Shown: positions 52,131 to 60,429, numbered from the stretch's first letter. The stretch is 64,000 nt of DNA from Chryseobacterium sp. OSA05B (GCF_019970065.1 NZ_JAHXYH010000001.1:992001-1056000); one strand, 5' to 3'. Program-made: numbers and translations. The notes: generated by a model from the letters alone, not told the origin.

Positions 52131-53615
52131 ATGAATTCAGAAAGCGATTTTATCAAAACAGTTTTCGGACTAAAGCTCAAGCAGCTTAGACAAAAGAAAA
52201 ACTGGTCTCTGCAGGATCTTGCTGTAAAGACCGGTCTGTCCAAATCTTACCTTAATGAGATTGAAAACGGAAAAAAATATCCGAAGCACGATAAGATCAT
52301 CCAGCTTTCAGAATCGCTGAGCTGTACTTTTGATGAACTGGTTTCCACTAAACTTGATAAAAGCTTAGCGCCGTTCAACGAGATCCTGCAGTCGGATTTT
52401 TTCAAAGAAGTGCCACTTGATCTTTTTGGCATCAGCAAAAACAATCTGATCAGTATCATTAGTGATGCTCCCAAAAAAGTAACTGCTTTTATCAATGCAC
52501 TGATTGAGATCTCGCAGAATTATAATTTAGGAAAAGAACGTTTTTATTTTGCAGTACTCAGATCTTTCCAGGAGCTTTATGACAATTATTTTCCTGAAAT
52601 TGAGGAGAAAACAGTAGAGTTTATCAAGGAAAACGGACTGGATATCAGTAAGGATCTGAGAGCCTCCGTTTTAGAAAACATTCTCACTGAAAAATTTCAT
52701 TACAGCATACGATCAGAGGATTTTGAACAGTTCGGAACCCTGAACAATCTGCGATCCCTTTATATTCCCGAGCAGAAACTCCTGCTTTTGAATAAGAAAC
52801 TTGAAAAAGATCAGCGAACTTTTATCATGGCTAAAGAAATCGGATTCAATGTTTTGGAACTTAAAATTCGTCCGAACACGTATTCATGGCTGGATTTTGG
52901 AAGTTTTGAAGAAATTTTAAATAATTTTTACGCATCTTATTTCGCCGGCGCTTTATTAATTTCAAAGGAAAAAACGCTTGAAAAAACCTCAGAATTTTTA
53001 CTCCAGCACACCTGGGAGCCCAAAAGTTTTGAAGCGCTGATTGAAAGTTTTACAGATTCTCCTGAAACTTTTTATTACAGACTCACCAATCTGCTTTCAT
53101 CTGAATTGGGTATAAAAGATCTGTTTTACCTGTGCCTGGTCAAGAAAAAAGATTCGGATAAGATCCAGATTTTAAAGGAGCTCCATCTGAACCACCAGCA
53201 GGCACCGCATGCAAATGCCATGAATGAACATTACTGCAGAAGATGGATCGCTGTCAAAAATTTACACCATTTAAAGGAGAATGAAACGCTTACGGATGCT
53301 CAGATCTCGCATTACAAGGATCAGGGAGTAAGCTATCTTGTGATTTCAACTTCACAAAAAAATCCGTTTTCAGACGGCAGCAACAGAAGCTACTGTCTAG
53401 GTATTTTACTGAACTCGCAGACCATTAAAAAAATTGGTTTTGTAAAATCTCAGACTTTAAAAACGGTCAATGTAGGGGTTACCTGCGAATCCTGCAGCAT
53501 TCCGGATTGTGAAGTACGACAGGCCCCGCCGGTCCGACTGGAAAAAGAACAGTTTAACCTCAGTATGAAAAATGCAATTGAGAAGATCAGAAAACAGATG
53601 ATGGGTAATGAGTGA
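52131..53615 (+). CDS. XRE/DUF2083 transcriptional regulator of the glyoxylate shunt (RamB/ScfR-like)
   Basis: A 494-residue regulator. The N-terminal XRE HTH reads GLKLKQLRQKKNWSLQDLAVKTGLSKSYLNEIENGKKYP. The central part resembles the ImmA/IrrE-like domain and the C-terminal DUF2083 domain, ending with CESCSIPDCEVRQAPP. This architecture is that of RamB/ScfR acetate and short-chain-acyl regulators, which control aceA and aceB in actinobacteria. It is divergent from aceB and its last codons fall inside a heptamer repeat. Start at ATG 52131. Confidence 0.88.
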   Translation: MNSESDFIKTVFGLKLKQLRQKKNWSLQDLAVKTGLSKSYLNEIENGKKYPKHDKIIQLSESLSCTFDELVSTKLDKSLAPFNEILQSDFFKEVPLDLFGISKNNLISIISDAPKKVTAFINALIEISQNYNLGKERFYFAVLRSFQELYDNYFPEIEEKTVEFIKENGLDISKDLRASVLENILTEKFHYSIRSEDFEQFGTLNNLRSLYIPEQKLLLLNKKLEKDQRTFIMAKEIGFNVLELKIRPNTYSWLDFGSFEEILNNFYASYFAGALLISKEKTLEKTSEFLLQHTWEPKSFEALIESFTDSPETFYYRLTNLLSSELGIKDLFYLCLVKKKDSDKIQILKELHLNHQQAPHANAMNEHYCRRWIAVKNLHHLKENETLTDAQISHYKDQGVSYLVISTSQKNPFSDGSNRSYCLGILLNSQTIKKIGFVKSQTLKTVNVGVTCESCSIPDCEVRQAPPVRLEKEQFNLSMKNAIEKIRKQMMGNE

Positions 53616-53684
53616 TGAGTGATGAGTGATGAGTGATGAGTGATGAGTGATGAGTGATGAGTGATGAGTGATGAGTGATGAGTG
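53608..53684. repeat. Tandem heptamer repeat, 11 copies of ATGAGTG
   Basis: Eleven perfect ATGAGTG units in tandem. The regulator's stop codon (TGA 53613-53615) lies in the first units, so copy number changes would leave the protein intact. Confidence 0.9.
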
Positions 53685-53752
53685 ATAGCTGCAAAATTAC
53701 AAATTCCACCTCTAAATTCTAATTTCTAACTTCTAATTAAAAAAACACACAA

Positions 53753-54406
53753 ATGATATTAGATTTATTTTTCCCAAACCGCTGTATTCACTGCAGCCGG
53801 ATCATAGGCGCAGAGCTTTTGGTCTGCAGTTTATGTTTTGAACAGATTCATTTTACCCACTTTGATTATTTCGGGGATCATACGATCAAAGAAAAATGTA
53901 AACTCATGTTCCCTGTTGAGAATACGTATGCCCTGATGAAATTTGAACAGGACGGATTGAGCCAAAAAATCATCCATGAACTGAAATACAAAAGCAGGGA
54001 AAATGCAGGCAAAACTCTTGCAGAATGGACTACAGAGCGGCTTGATTTTAAAGATGAAAAACCTGACCTACTGGTTTCAGTTCCTCTTCATCCTAAAAAA
54101 TTAAAAGAAAGAGGTTATAATCAACTCCATTTATTTACAGAGACTTTGTCAAAATTTTATGGTATCCCATCCGATTACGAATTAATTCAAAGAAATCATT
54201 ATTCCAAAGCACAAGCCTTAAAAGATAAAAAAAATCGCCTGGAAACAGCAAACCCCTTTTCACTTTCAAAACCGATTTCCGGAAAACATGTTCTTTTAAT
54301 AGACGATGTTTTCACCACTGGAAATACGGTATCCTCTATTGCCTGGGAGATTTTAAATGCGGGTAATAACAGAGTGAGTATTTTGGTGATGGCAGTCGAT
54401 GTATAG
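53753..54406 (+). CDS. ComF/GntX-type phosphoribosyltransferase family protein
   Basis: A 217-residue ComFC-like protein. The N-terminal zinc finger has Cys11, Cys14, Cys25 and Cys28 (CIHC...CSLC), and the PRTase-like loop reads VLLIDDVFTTGNTVSS. Such proteins are linked to DNA uptake in competent bacteria, but the catalytic role is unclear. No other competence gene is near. Confidence 0.85.
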   Translation: MILDLFFPNRCIHCSRIIGAELLVCSLCFEQIHFTHFDYFGDHTIKEKCKLMFPVENTYALMKFEQDGLSQKIIHELKYKSRENAGKTLAEWTTERLDFKDEKPDLLVSVPLHPKKLKERGYNQLHLFTETLSKFYGIPSDYELIQRNHYSKAQALKDKKNRLETANPFSLSKPISGKHVLLIDDVFTTGNTVSSIAWEILNAGNNRVSILVMAVDV

Positions 54407-54409
54407 GAA

Positions 54410-54560
54410 GTTTTAGGGTTTGAGAGTATTAGTGTGGGAGGGTTTGAGATTTTCGGAATTCGCGTTTCGGGATTCGAGCTAGCAATTATTAACTATCAAT
54501 TCTAAAACGCTCCTACACTTCCACTAGCGCACTCAAACCCTCGAACTCGTACCGGAAAGT
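54410..54560. repeat. Dispersed intergenic repeat, copy F (self-complementary)
   Basis: Holds AGGGTTTGAGAGTATTAGTG near one end and CACTAGCGCACTCAAACCC near the other, around CGCGTTTCGGGATTCGAGCT, so the copy could fold into a long imperfect hairpin. Confidence 0.6.
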
Positions 54561-54598
54561 TCAATTCTTTTTCTTAATTTTCCAGTAAACTTTTGATT

Positions 54599-55288
54599 AT
54601 GAAAAATCTGCTTTTACTGCATGGAGCATTGGGCCACTCTAATATTTTTAAACCTTATGAGAAGGAGTTGTCAAAATATTTCAATATCCATACGCTTTTG
54701 TTTTCAGGACACGGAAATACTGAACTGCCTGAAAGCGGTATCAGCATTGAAAAATATACGGCAGAAATAAGGGATTATTTAGAAAAAGAAGACCTCACAG
54801 ATGTTTGTATTTTCGGACACAGCATGGGAGGTTATGCTACACTTAACTGTGCTCTGAGATATTCTGAAAGAATTAATTCCATTATGACCCTGGGTACAAA
54901 ATTCAACTGGACTGAAGAACAGGCTTTAAAGGAAAGTAAAATGCTTGATCCGGAATCTATTCTTTTAAAGGTTCCCAAATATGCGGAACAGCTGGAAAAA
55001 CAGCATGGTGCAAAATGGAAGCAGCTACTGCCGGCTATTGCTCAGATGATGGTTTCACTCGGTAAAAATCCACCTCTGAATGAAAGCAGTCTGTGGGCAA
55101 TTACTATTCCCGTACAGATTATGACCGGGGATAAAGACAATATGGTGAGTATAGAAGAAAGCATCCGTGCCTACCGAAATATTCCGAATGCAAAATTGGC
55201 CATACTCCCGGACACAAAGCATCCTATGGAAAAAGTACGGCCCAATTTATTATCTGATCTGATGAAAGATTTCTGGAATCTCTCTTAA
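54599..55288 (+). CDS. Alpha/beta-hydrolase fold protein
   Basis: A 229-residue soluble hydrolase. It opens LLLLHGALGHSNIFKPY, with the nucleophile elbow GHSMGGYA (about residues 80-87), an acidic residue in MTGDKDNMV and the catalytic His in PDTKHPMEK. The substrate is unknown. The frame begins at TTG 54593, but ATG 54599 is the more likely start. Confidence 0.82.
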   Translation: MKNLLLLHGALGHSNIFKPYEKELSKYFNIHTLLFSGHGNTELPESGISIEKYTAEIRDYLEKEDLTDVCIFGHSMGGYATLNCALRYSERINSIMTLGTKFNWTEEQALKESKMLDPESILLKVPKYAEQLEKQHGAKWKQLLPAIAQMMVSLGKNPPLNESSLWAITIPVQIMTGDKDNMVSIEESIRAYRNIPNAKLAILPDTKHPMEKVRPNLLSDLMKDFWNLS

Positions 55289-55291
55289 TAT

Positions 55292-55945
55292 TTATCGTTG
55301 TAGTTTTTCACCGTAGCTTAAATCTCCGGCATCACCAAGTCCTGGTGTGATATATCCTTTTGAAGTCAATCCCTCATCGATTGCTCCTACCCAAATTTTC
55401 GCATCAGGATAAGCTTTCTCGATAGTTTCCACTCCTTGCCTGGAAGCAATTGCCGCTACAATATGCAGCTGAGTTGGTGTTCCGTTTGTCAAAAGGTCTT
55501 TGATGGCTTCAATTAATGAGGCACCTGTTGCTAACATGGGGTCAGCTACAATTAATGGTCTTCCTTCAATATTCGGGCAGGTAAGATAATCCTGTTTGAT
55601 AGAGAAATAATCATTGGCATCGTGCTTTCTGTACGCAGCAACGAAACCGCAGTCTGCTCTGTCCAGGTAGCTCAAAATCCCTTCAAATAAAGGAACTCCT
55701 GCTCTTAATATAGTGGTAATCACGGGCTGAACGGCTATTTCCTGAACTTTGATCTTATCTAAAGGAGTTTGAATTTCTACTTCTTTGTATTCCAATCCTT
55801 TACTGATCTCAAATGCTGCAATTTCCCCTATACGTTCCATATTTCTACGGAATCTCATTCTGTCATGCTGGATGTCTATATTCCTAAGCTCATTGATCCA
55901 GGAGTTTATTAAAGAAGACTGTTTTGACAATACAATTGTATTCAT
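55292..55945 (-). CDS. upp: Uracil phosphoribosyltransferase
   Basis: A 217-residue pyrimidine-salvage enzyme that makes UMP from uracil and PRPP. Motifs: RAGVPLFEGILSYL, IVADPMLATGASLIEAI (PRPP loop), and EGLTSKGYITPGLGDAGDLSYG (uracil-binding end). Convergent with the alpha/beta-hydrolase gene (3 bp between stops). Confidence 0.95.
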   Translation of the reverse strand: MNTIVLSKQSSLINSWINELRNIDIQHDRMRFRRNMERIGEIAAFEISKGLEYKEVEIQTPLDKIKVQEIAVQPVITTILRAGVPLFEGILSYLDRADCGFVAAYRKHDANDYFSIKQDYLTCPNIEGRPLIVADPMLATGASLIEAIKDLLTNGTPTQLHIVAAIASRQGVETIEKAYPDAKIWVGAIDEGLTSKGYITPGLGDAGDLSYGEKLQR

Positions 55946-55989
55946 TATTCTGAAAAAACTTTTTATTAAAAATATTAAATTTAATATGA

Positions 55990-56024
55990 ATAAAATCCCT
56001 CTTAGAAAAATCTAAAAGGGATTA
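55990..56024 (-). terminator. Terminator of der
   Basis: AATCCCT/AGGGATT (55994-56000 and 56017-56023), extended by a TTAGA/TCTAA inner stem, with a T-rich minus-strand tail. Confidence 0.7.
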
Positions 56025-56029
56025 ATTTT

Positions 56030-57340
56030 TTATTTTTGTCTGAAATACACTTCAATAGGAACTCCGGTAAACCCGAATTGCTTTCTCAATTGGTTTTCAG
56101 TAAATCTTTTGTAAGGTTCTTTTACATATTGAGGAAGGTTGCAGAAAAATACAAACTGTGGTGACGGCGTTGGAAGCTGTACACAATATTTGATTTTAAT
56201 ATACTTTCCCTTGTTAGCTGGTGGCGGAGTCTGCTCAAAAATAGGGAGCATCACTTCGTTTAATTTTGAAGTTTTGATCTTTTTCTTACGGTCTTCGTAT
56301 ACAACCATTGCCATTTCCACAGCTTTCAAGATTCTCTGCTTCGTTAATGCTGAAACAAAAAGAATTGGAATATCACTGAACTGACCGATCTTCTCTTTAA
56401 TTGAATTTTCAAAATCCCTAACAGTATTGGTTTTCTTATCTTCAATAAGATCCCACTTATTCACAACGATCACAATTCCTTTTCTGTTCTTTTGTGCCAA
56501 ACCGAAAATATTCATATCCTGAGATTCCCAGCCAAGCGTTGCATCCACCATAATGATCACAACATCTGAAAATTCAATAGAACGAATAGATCTCATTACC
56601 GAATAAAATTCCAAATCCTCATTTACTTTAGATTTCCTTCTCATTCCGGCAGTATCAACTAAAACAAATTCGTGTCCGAATTTATTGTAAAGAGTCTGAA
56701 TACTGTCTCTTGTAGTACCAGCAACATCGGTTACGATGTTTCTTTCTACATCAAGCAAAGCATTCGTTAATGTGGATTTACCAACATTGGGACGACCTGC
56801 GATCGTAATTTTCGGCAATCCTTCGAAAGGATCTTTATAATCTGTTGTAGGGAAATCTTTAACGATATCATCTAAGACTTCTCCTGTTCCGGAACCTGTA
56901 GCAGAAGACAAAGTGTAATATTTTTCAATTCCTAACTGATAGAATTCAGTAGCGTTTATTTCCTCTTTGGCAGAATCTACTTTATTGATAACGATATAAA
57001 CGGGTTTATTTGCTCTTCTCAGAAGTTCGTAAATTTCGTAATCGGTATCAGTAAGGCCTTCTTCTACATTCATCATAAAAATGATAGACGTAGCTTCGTC
57101 TATTGCCAGCTGAACCTGTTTACGAATCTCTTCTTCAAAAATATCATCCGTTCCTACATCATATCCGCCTGTATCTATAACTGTAAAATCTACCCCGTTC
57201 CAGTCAGATTTCCCGTAATGACGGTCTCTGGTAACACCAGCCGTAGAATCTACGATGGCTTCTCTTCTTTCTAGTAAACGGTTAAAAAGTGTGGATTTTC
57301 CTACGTTGGGACGCCCAACGATTGCGACAATATTTGACAT
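56030..57340 (-). CDS. der: Ribosome biogenesis GTPase Der (EngA)
   Basis: A 436-residue GTPase with two tandem GTPase domains, each with the P-loop GRPNVGKST, DTGGYD/DTAGMRRKSK (G3) and NKVD/NKWD (G4), and a C-terminal KH-like domain (RFTENQLRKQFGFTGVPIEVYFRQK). It acts in 50S subunit maturation. Essential in most bacteria. Confidence 0.96.
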   Translation of the reverse strand: MSNIVAIVGRPNVGKSTLFNRLLERREAIVDSTAGVTRDRHYGKSDWNGVDFTVIDTGGYDVGTDDIFEEEIRKQVQLAIDEATSIIFMMNVEEGLTDTDYEIYELLRRANKPVYIVINKVDSAKEEINATEFYQLGIEKYYTLSSATGSGTGEVLDDIVKDFPTTDYKDPFEGLPKITIAGRPNVGKSTLTNALLDVERNIVTDVAGTTRDSIQTLYNKFGHEFVLVDTAGMRRKSKVNEDLEFYSVMRSIRSIEFSDVVIIMVDATLGWESQDMNIFGLAQKNRKGIVIVVNKWDLIEDKKTNTVRDFENSIKEKIGQFSDIPILFVSALTKQRILKAVEMAMVVYEDRKKKIKTSKLNEVMLPIFEQTPPPANKGKYIKIKYCVQLPTPSPQFVFFCNLPQYVKEPYKRFTENQLRKQFGFTGVPIEVYFRQK

Positions 57341-57598
57341 AAAAATGTTTAATAAATGAAATTATTAATGGGTATCTCCAACTTTTGGAGCCCAATTTTT
57401 TGCAAAGATAAGATTTTATTATTTAGCTGCTGAAAAATTGATCTCTATAAATTGTTTACAAAAACAAAATATCTGTTTATCTATTTTGTTAAAAATCATA
57501 CAATTACAGATAAACACAGTCTTTCCGGCTGTTAATCCGTCAAAAAATATTTTTTTCAATCAAATTTTTTTTATAATTTCGCGCCACCAAAATAAAGC

Positions 57599-57669
57599 AG
57601 ACCTATAGTGTAACGGTAGCACTCCGGTTTTTGGTACCGTCAGTCGGGGTTCGAATCCCTGTGGGTCTA
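57599..57669 (+). tRNA. tRNA-Gln (anticodon TTG)
   Basis: A 71-nt tRNA. The 7-bp acceptor stem pairs AGACCTA with TGGGTCT; D-stem GTGT/GCAC; anticodon loop TTTTGGT with anticodon TTG; T-stem CGGGG/CCCTG with TTCGAAT loop; discriminator A at 57669. CCA is not encoded. The sequence TATAATTT at 57572-57579 is a weak -7 candidate, and a terminator follows. Confidence 0.95.
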
Positions 57670-57680
57670 CACATTATTTT

Positions 57681-57709
57681 AAACCATTTGATTTTCAAAT
57701 GGTTTTTTT
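57681..57709 (+). terminator. Terminator of the tRNA gene
   Basis: AAACCATTTGA/TCAAATGGTTT (57681-57691 and 57695-57705) followed by Ts. Confidence 0.85.
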
Positions 57710-57980
57710 GTTTTCTCATCACACCCTGCAATTTAAGTATTCACTTCTTTATTTGATCTTCAAGTCCTTTAATCTTCTTTCCAGTATTTCCAAATTATCT
57801 TTATAAAAAAGATCATTTACCAAATTCTCAATATATCACCATCCGTTGAACAACAAGGTACTATAAATACTACTTAAATAACCCACAATAAATAAACAAA
57901 CTCAGTTTTTATTATCAAATATTAAAACAAACAGACAAAAATGATAGATATCTACTATATGTTTTAATTTTCGTGCCTAT

Positions 57981-57988
57981 TAACTTTG
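57981..57988 (+). promoter_or_regulatory. -7 box of the 58095 exported-protein gene
   Basis: TAACTTTG, with a leader of about 100 nt before ATG 58095 that carries the 58043-58070 hairpin. Confidence 0.5.
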
Positions 57989-58042
57989 CCTTCAAGATAA
58001 TACCGATACCATTCGGTAAAAAAAACACAAATAACCTATGAA

Positions 58043-58070
58043 CCTAAACAAGCCCTGAGGCTCGTTTAGG
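58043..58070 (+). promoter_or_regulatory. 5' leader hairpin
   Basis: CCTAAACAAGCC-CTGA-GGCTCGTTTAGG: a 12-bp stem with one mismatch and no T-tract, in the leader of the exported-protein gene. Function unknown. Confidence 0.55.
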
Positions 58071-58094
58071 GTTTGTAATGATACAATTGAAAAA

Positions 58095-58385
58095 ATGAAA
58101 AAAAAATTGATTTTGATAGGTGTAACCTTATACACCTCACACACGTTCGGACAGGTTAGTATTAATTCCGAGACTCCCCATCCTTCAAGTATTCTTACCA
58201 TAGCTCCTACAGATCTAAAGGGACAATATAAGGGAACCATTTTAAGTCCAATGACAACAAGCCAGATCAACAATATACCCAATCCGGCTAAAGGATTAAT
58301 CGTGTATGATACTCTCGTAAAATGTTTAAAAGTGAATAAGGGTACTCCAACTGTATCCCAATGGGTGTGCATAAAGACCAAATAA
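58095..58385 (+). CDS. Small exported protein, single-domain paralogue
   Basis: A 96-residue protein with a signal peptide (ending near TFGQ). The mature part follows QVSINSETPHPSSILTI, QYKGTILSPMTTSQINN, NPAKGLIVYDT and TVSQWVC, equal in layout to the N-terminal domain of the next protein (QVGIGTATPD, QYKGTLLGTMSTT, QPATGLMIYNT, APRWEC). It contains only that domain. This Gln-Val-Gly-Ile-Gly domain is common in exported flavobacterial proteins. Function unknown. Confidence 0.72.
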   Translation: MKKKLILIGVTLYTSHTFGQVSINSETPHPSSILTIAPTDLKGQYKGTILSPMTTSQINNIPNPAKGLIVYDTLVKCLKVNKGTPTVSQWVCIKTK

Positions 58386-58390
58386 TAAAA

Positions 58391-59215
58391 ATGAATTGTA
58401 TGAAAATGAATAAACTAAATGCCGCAGCATTTATAATAGCAGGTATAATTTTTTCAAAAGGACAAGTTGGAATAGGAACTGCAACACCGGATACATCTAC
58501 CAATTTACATGTAGCACCAACTAACATCTCCAACCAGTACAAAGGAACATTACTGGGAACTATGTCTACCACTAACAGAGATTCTATTTCCCAGCCGGCA
58601 ACAGGCCTTATGATTTATAATACAACTGATAATTGTTTGCAGATTAACAATGGAACACCAAGTGCTCCCCGTTGGGAATGCCTGAGCGAGGAACCGGATC
58701 TTCCTTTTGGAACTATGACTTTTGGACGTTATAAGCCTATTTACCCGGGGATTACCGCTAGTACAATCTCTATACCTCCACCTCAATATAGTCCTACCAA
58801 CACTCAGCTCTATGGGGCTTATCCTGCCAATGGAAATTTTGCCTACAATGATCTGTTTCGAATTGATGTAGGAAGAAGAACCGGGGATACTTATTCAACC
58901 GTCTTATATAATGTTTCAGGAGAAAGAATTACTTTCAACTATAATAGTAATGCATATCACAATCCGATAGTGGGTAGTAATATCAGTTTATATGATACTC
59001 AGGGAAGATTTATAGATGGTGATAATATTACCTACTACACAGAGGCTCAGAATTGTTATGTAACTGTTACTTCTCCAGCTAAATGGGCAGGAAGAAAATT
59101 TTTAATAGGAGTAAATATCTTTAAAGAAGATGTTTCGAATGCTATTGCCACTGGAGGAAACGGAACCGGAAAGGAAAATCAATCTATGCTTACGTATATT
59201 TTTGAATTTAAGTGA
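58391..59215 (+). CDS. Exported protein, two-domain paralogue
   Basis: A 274-residue protein with a signal peptide (ending near SKGQ). Residues about 27-105 match the single-domain neighbour; residues about 110-274 form a second, beta-rich domain with GRYKPIYPGI, YNDLFRIDVGRRTGD and KFLIGVNIF, which I do not recognise. The start is set at ATG 58391, 5 bp after the neighbour's stop; ATGs at 58400 and 58406 are alternatives. Probably co-transcribed with 58095. Confidence 0.7.
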   Translation: MNCMKMNKLNAAAFIIAGIIFSKGQVGIGTATPDTSTNLHVAPTNISNQYKGTLLGTMSTTNRDSISQPATGLMIYNTTDNCLQINNGTPSAPRWECLSEEPDLPFGTMTFGRYKPIYPGITASTISIPPPQYSPTNTQLYGAYPANGNFAYNDLFRIDVGRRTGDTYSTVLYNVSGERITFNYNSNAYHNPIVGSNISLYDTQGRFIDGDNITYYTEAQNCYVTVTSPAKWAGRKFLIGVNIFKEDVSNAIATGGNGTGKENQSMLTYIFEFK

Positions 59216-59267
59216 TATTTGTTGGAATCCTTCATCACATTAAAAAAACACATTTTATATATAATGG

Positions 59268-59295
59268 TTACAGGCCTTTTTTAAAAGGCTTGTAA
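59268..59295 (+). terminator. Hairpin after the two-domain exported protein
   Basis: A 13-bp stem with one wobble, TTACAGGCCTTTT/AAAAGGCTTGTAA (59268-59280 and 59283-59295). The loop is 2 nt and there is no T-tract. Confidence 0.5.
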
Positions 59296-59396
59296 TCTAA
59301 TAAAAAAGATGAAGCCTCATTTCATAATTACAAATGCAGCCGGCTCCCTTTATACAATTTCATTCAGTTTAACATTCATAAGTAAATAAAGAATTA

Positions 59397-59819
59397 ATGA
59401 ATTTTAAAAATATACATATAGGTCAGATCATTCATAAAAGAGTATTGGAACGCAAAATTGAGACGCTCCGCATTTGTAAATTTCTTAAATGTTCAGAAAA
59501 TGAAATCAATACCATGTATACTTTAAAAAGTCTTGATTCTGAACTCTTATTGAGATGGAGCAAACTTTTAGAATATGATTTTTTCAGGATGTATACCCAG
59601 CATTTGATTTGGTATTCTCCGGTAATTGTAAAAAATCAGTCTGATATAAAACAGGAATCAGAATTACCTAAATTCAGGAAAAACATTTATACAAAAGAAA
59701 TTATTGATTTCATTTTAAACCAGATAGCAAACGGAGAAAAAACTAAATCTCAGGTTATCCTGGAGTACAAAATTCCGAAAACCACCTTATACAAATGGCT
59801 TGGAAAATATAAATCCTAG
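59397..59819 (+). CDS. Small HTH protein (paired transposase-like DNA binder, first member)
   Basis: A 140-residue protein with no catalytic domain. The N-terminal half (IGQIIHKRVLERKIETLRICKFL) looks like a small XRE-type helix bundle; the C-terminal half (TKSQVILEYKIPKTTLYKWLGKY) is a transposase-type HTH. I recall similar gene pairs in several Chryseobacterium genomes, but cannot search for copies here. It is 27 bp upstream of the second member. Confidence 0.62.
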   Translation: MNFKNIHIGQIIHKRVLERKIETLRICKFLKCSENEINTMYTLKSLDSELLLRWSKLLEYDFFRMYTQHLIWYSPVIVKNQSDIKQESELPKFRKNIYTKEIIDFILNQIANGEKTKSQVILEYKIPKTTLYKWLGKYKS

Positions 59820-59846
59820 AATACGTACTTATAAATACAAAAAATT

Positions 59847-60164
59847 ATGGAAACTCATGAACCTGATTATGTGAAAATTTTTTCAGATATCATTTCGAAA
59901 AAATTTCCGGAAAAAAAATCCAGCTGCAAGAATTTCCTGGAAAAGGGAAAGCTATCCTCATTGGATGTTATAACTCTCAACCGTATTTTATTTCAAGATG
60001 GTGAAATAGCTAATGAGCATAAATCTTATGATGATGAAAGTATTACCGAAATACTGGAATATCAAATAAAAACAAGGATGACAAACACAGAAATTGCTTC
60101 CGTATTTAAATTAAGCCGTAATACTTTAGCGGTCTGGAAAAAAAAGTACTACAACAAACAATAA
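59847..60164 (+). CDS. Small HTH protein (second member of the pair)
   Basis: A 105-residue protein. The N-terminus METHEPDYVKIFSDIISKKFPEKK is followed by a helical region and then KTRMTNTEIASVFKLSRNTLAVWKKKYY, a HTH close to IS3/IS630-type transposase HTHs. No DDE domain. Both members may be regulators derived from transposase HTHs. Confidence 0.62.
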   Translation: METHEPDYVKIFSDIISKKFPEKKSSCKNFLEKGKLSSLDVITLNRILFQDGEIANEHKSYDDESITEILEYQIKTRMTNTEIASVFKLSRNTLAVWKKKYYNKQ

Positions 60165-60192
60165 AAAGACTTCACCCATAAAATTTATCGAT

Positions 60193-60429
60193 ATGAATAG
60201 TAAAAAATATTATTTCCACGATAAGAACCGGAATATCATATCAGAAGATCAGTTAATTGGAAAAAAAATAGACGATCTCGAATGCTTTTTTTCTAGTTAT
60301 CAGGTAGAAAAATTTCATACGAACGAGCGCATTTTTATTTTGAAAAAATATTTTTTTGGAATATTTAAATTAAGACTGCATTTATATCTTACTGAAAATA
60401 CAGTATATGAGTACGCCATTCAAAAATAA
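60193..60429 (+). CDS. Uncharacterised small protein
   Basis: A 78-residue soluble protein, MNSKKYYFHDKNRNIISEDQ, with a C-terminal KLRLHLYLTENTVYEYAI. No recognised family. It follows the HTH pair after 28 bp. Confidence 0.5.
   Translation: MNSKKYYFHDKNRNIISEDQLIGKKIDDLECFFSSYQVEKFHTNERIFILKKYFFGIFKLRLHLYLTENTVYEYAIQK

Larger units (their letters stand above)
57670..58094. other. Leader region of the exported-protein gene
   Basis: Holds the tRNA terminator, the -7 box TAACTTTG at 57981-57988 and, between that box and ATG 58095, a hairpin at 58043-58070. The remaining sequence (57710-57960) is AT-rich without a frame. Confidence 0.6.

Noticed and set aside
53608..53684. CRISPR array or iteron origin
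   Set aside because: The repeats are directly adjacent heptamers without spacers, and no replication gene is near.
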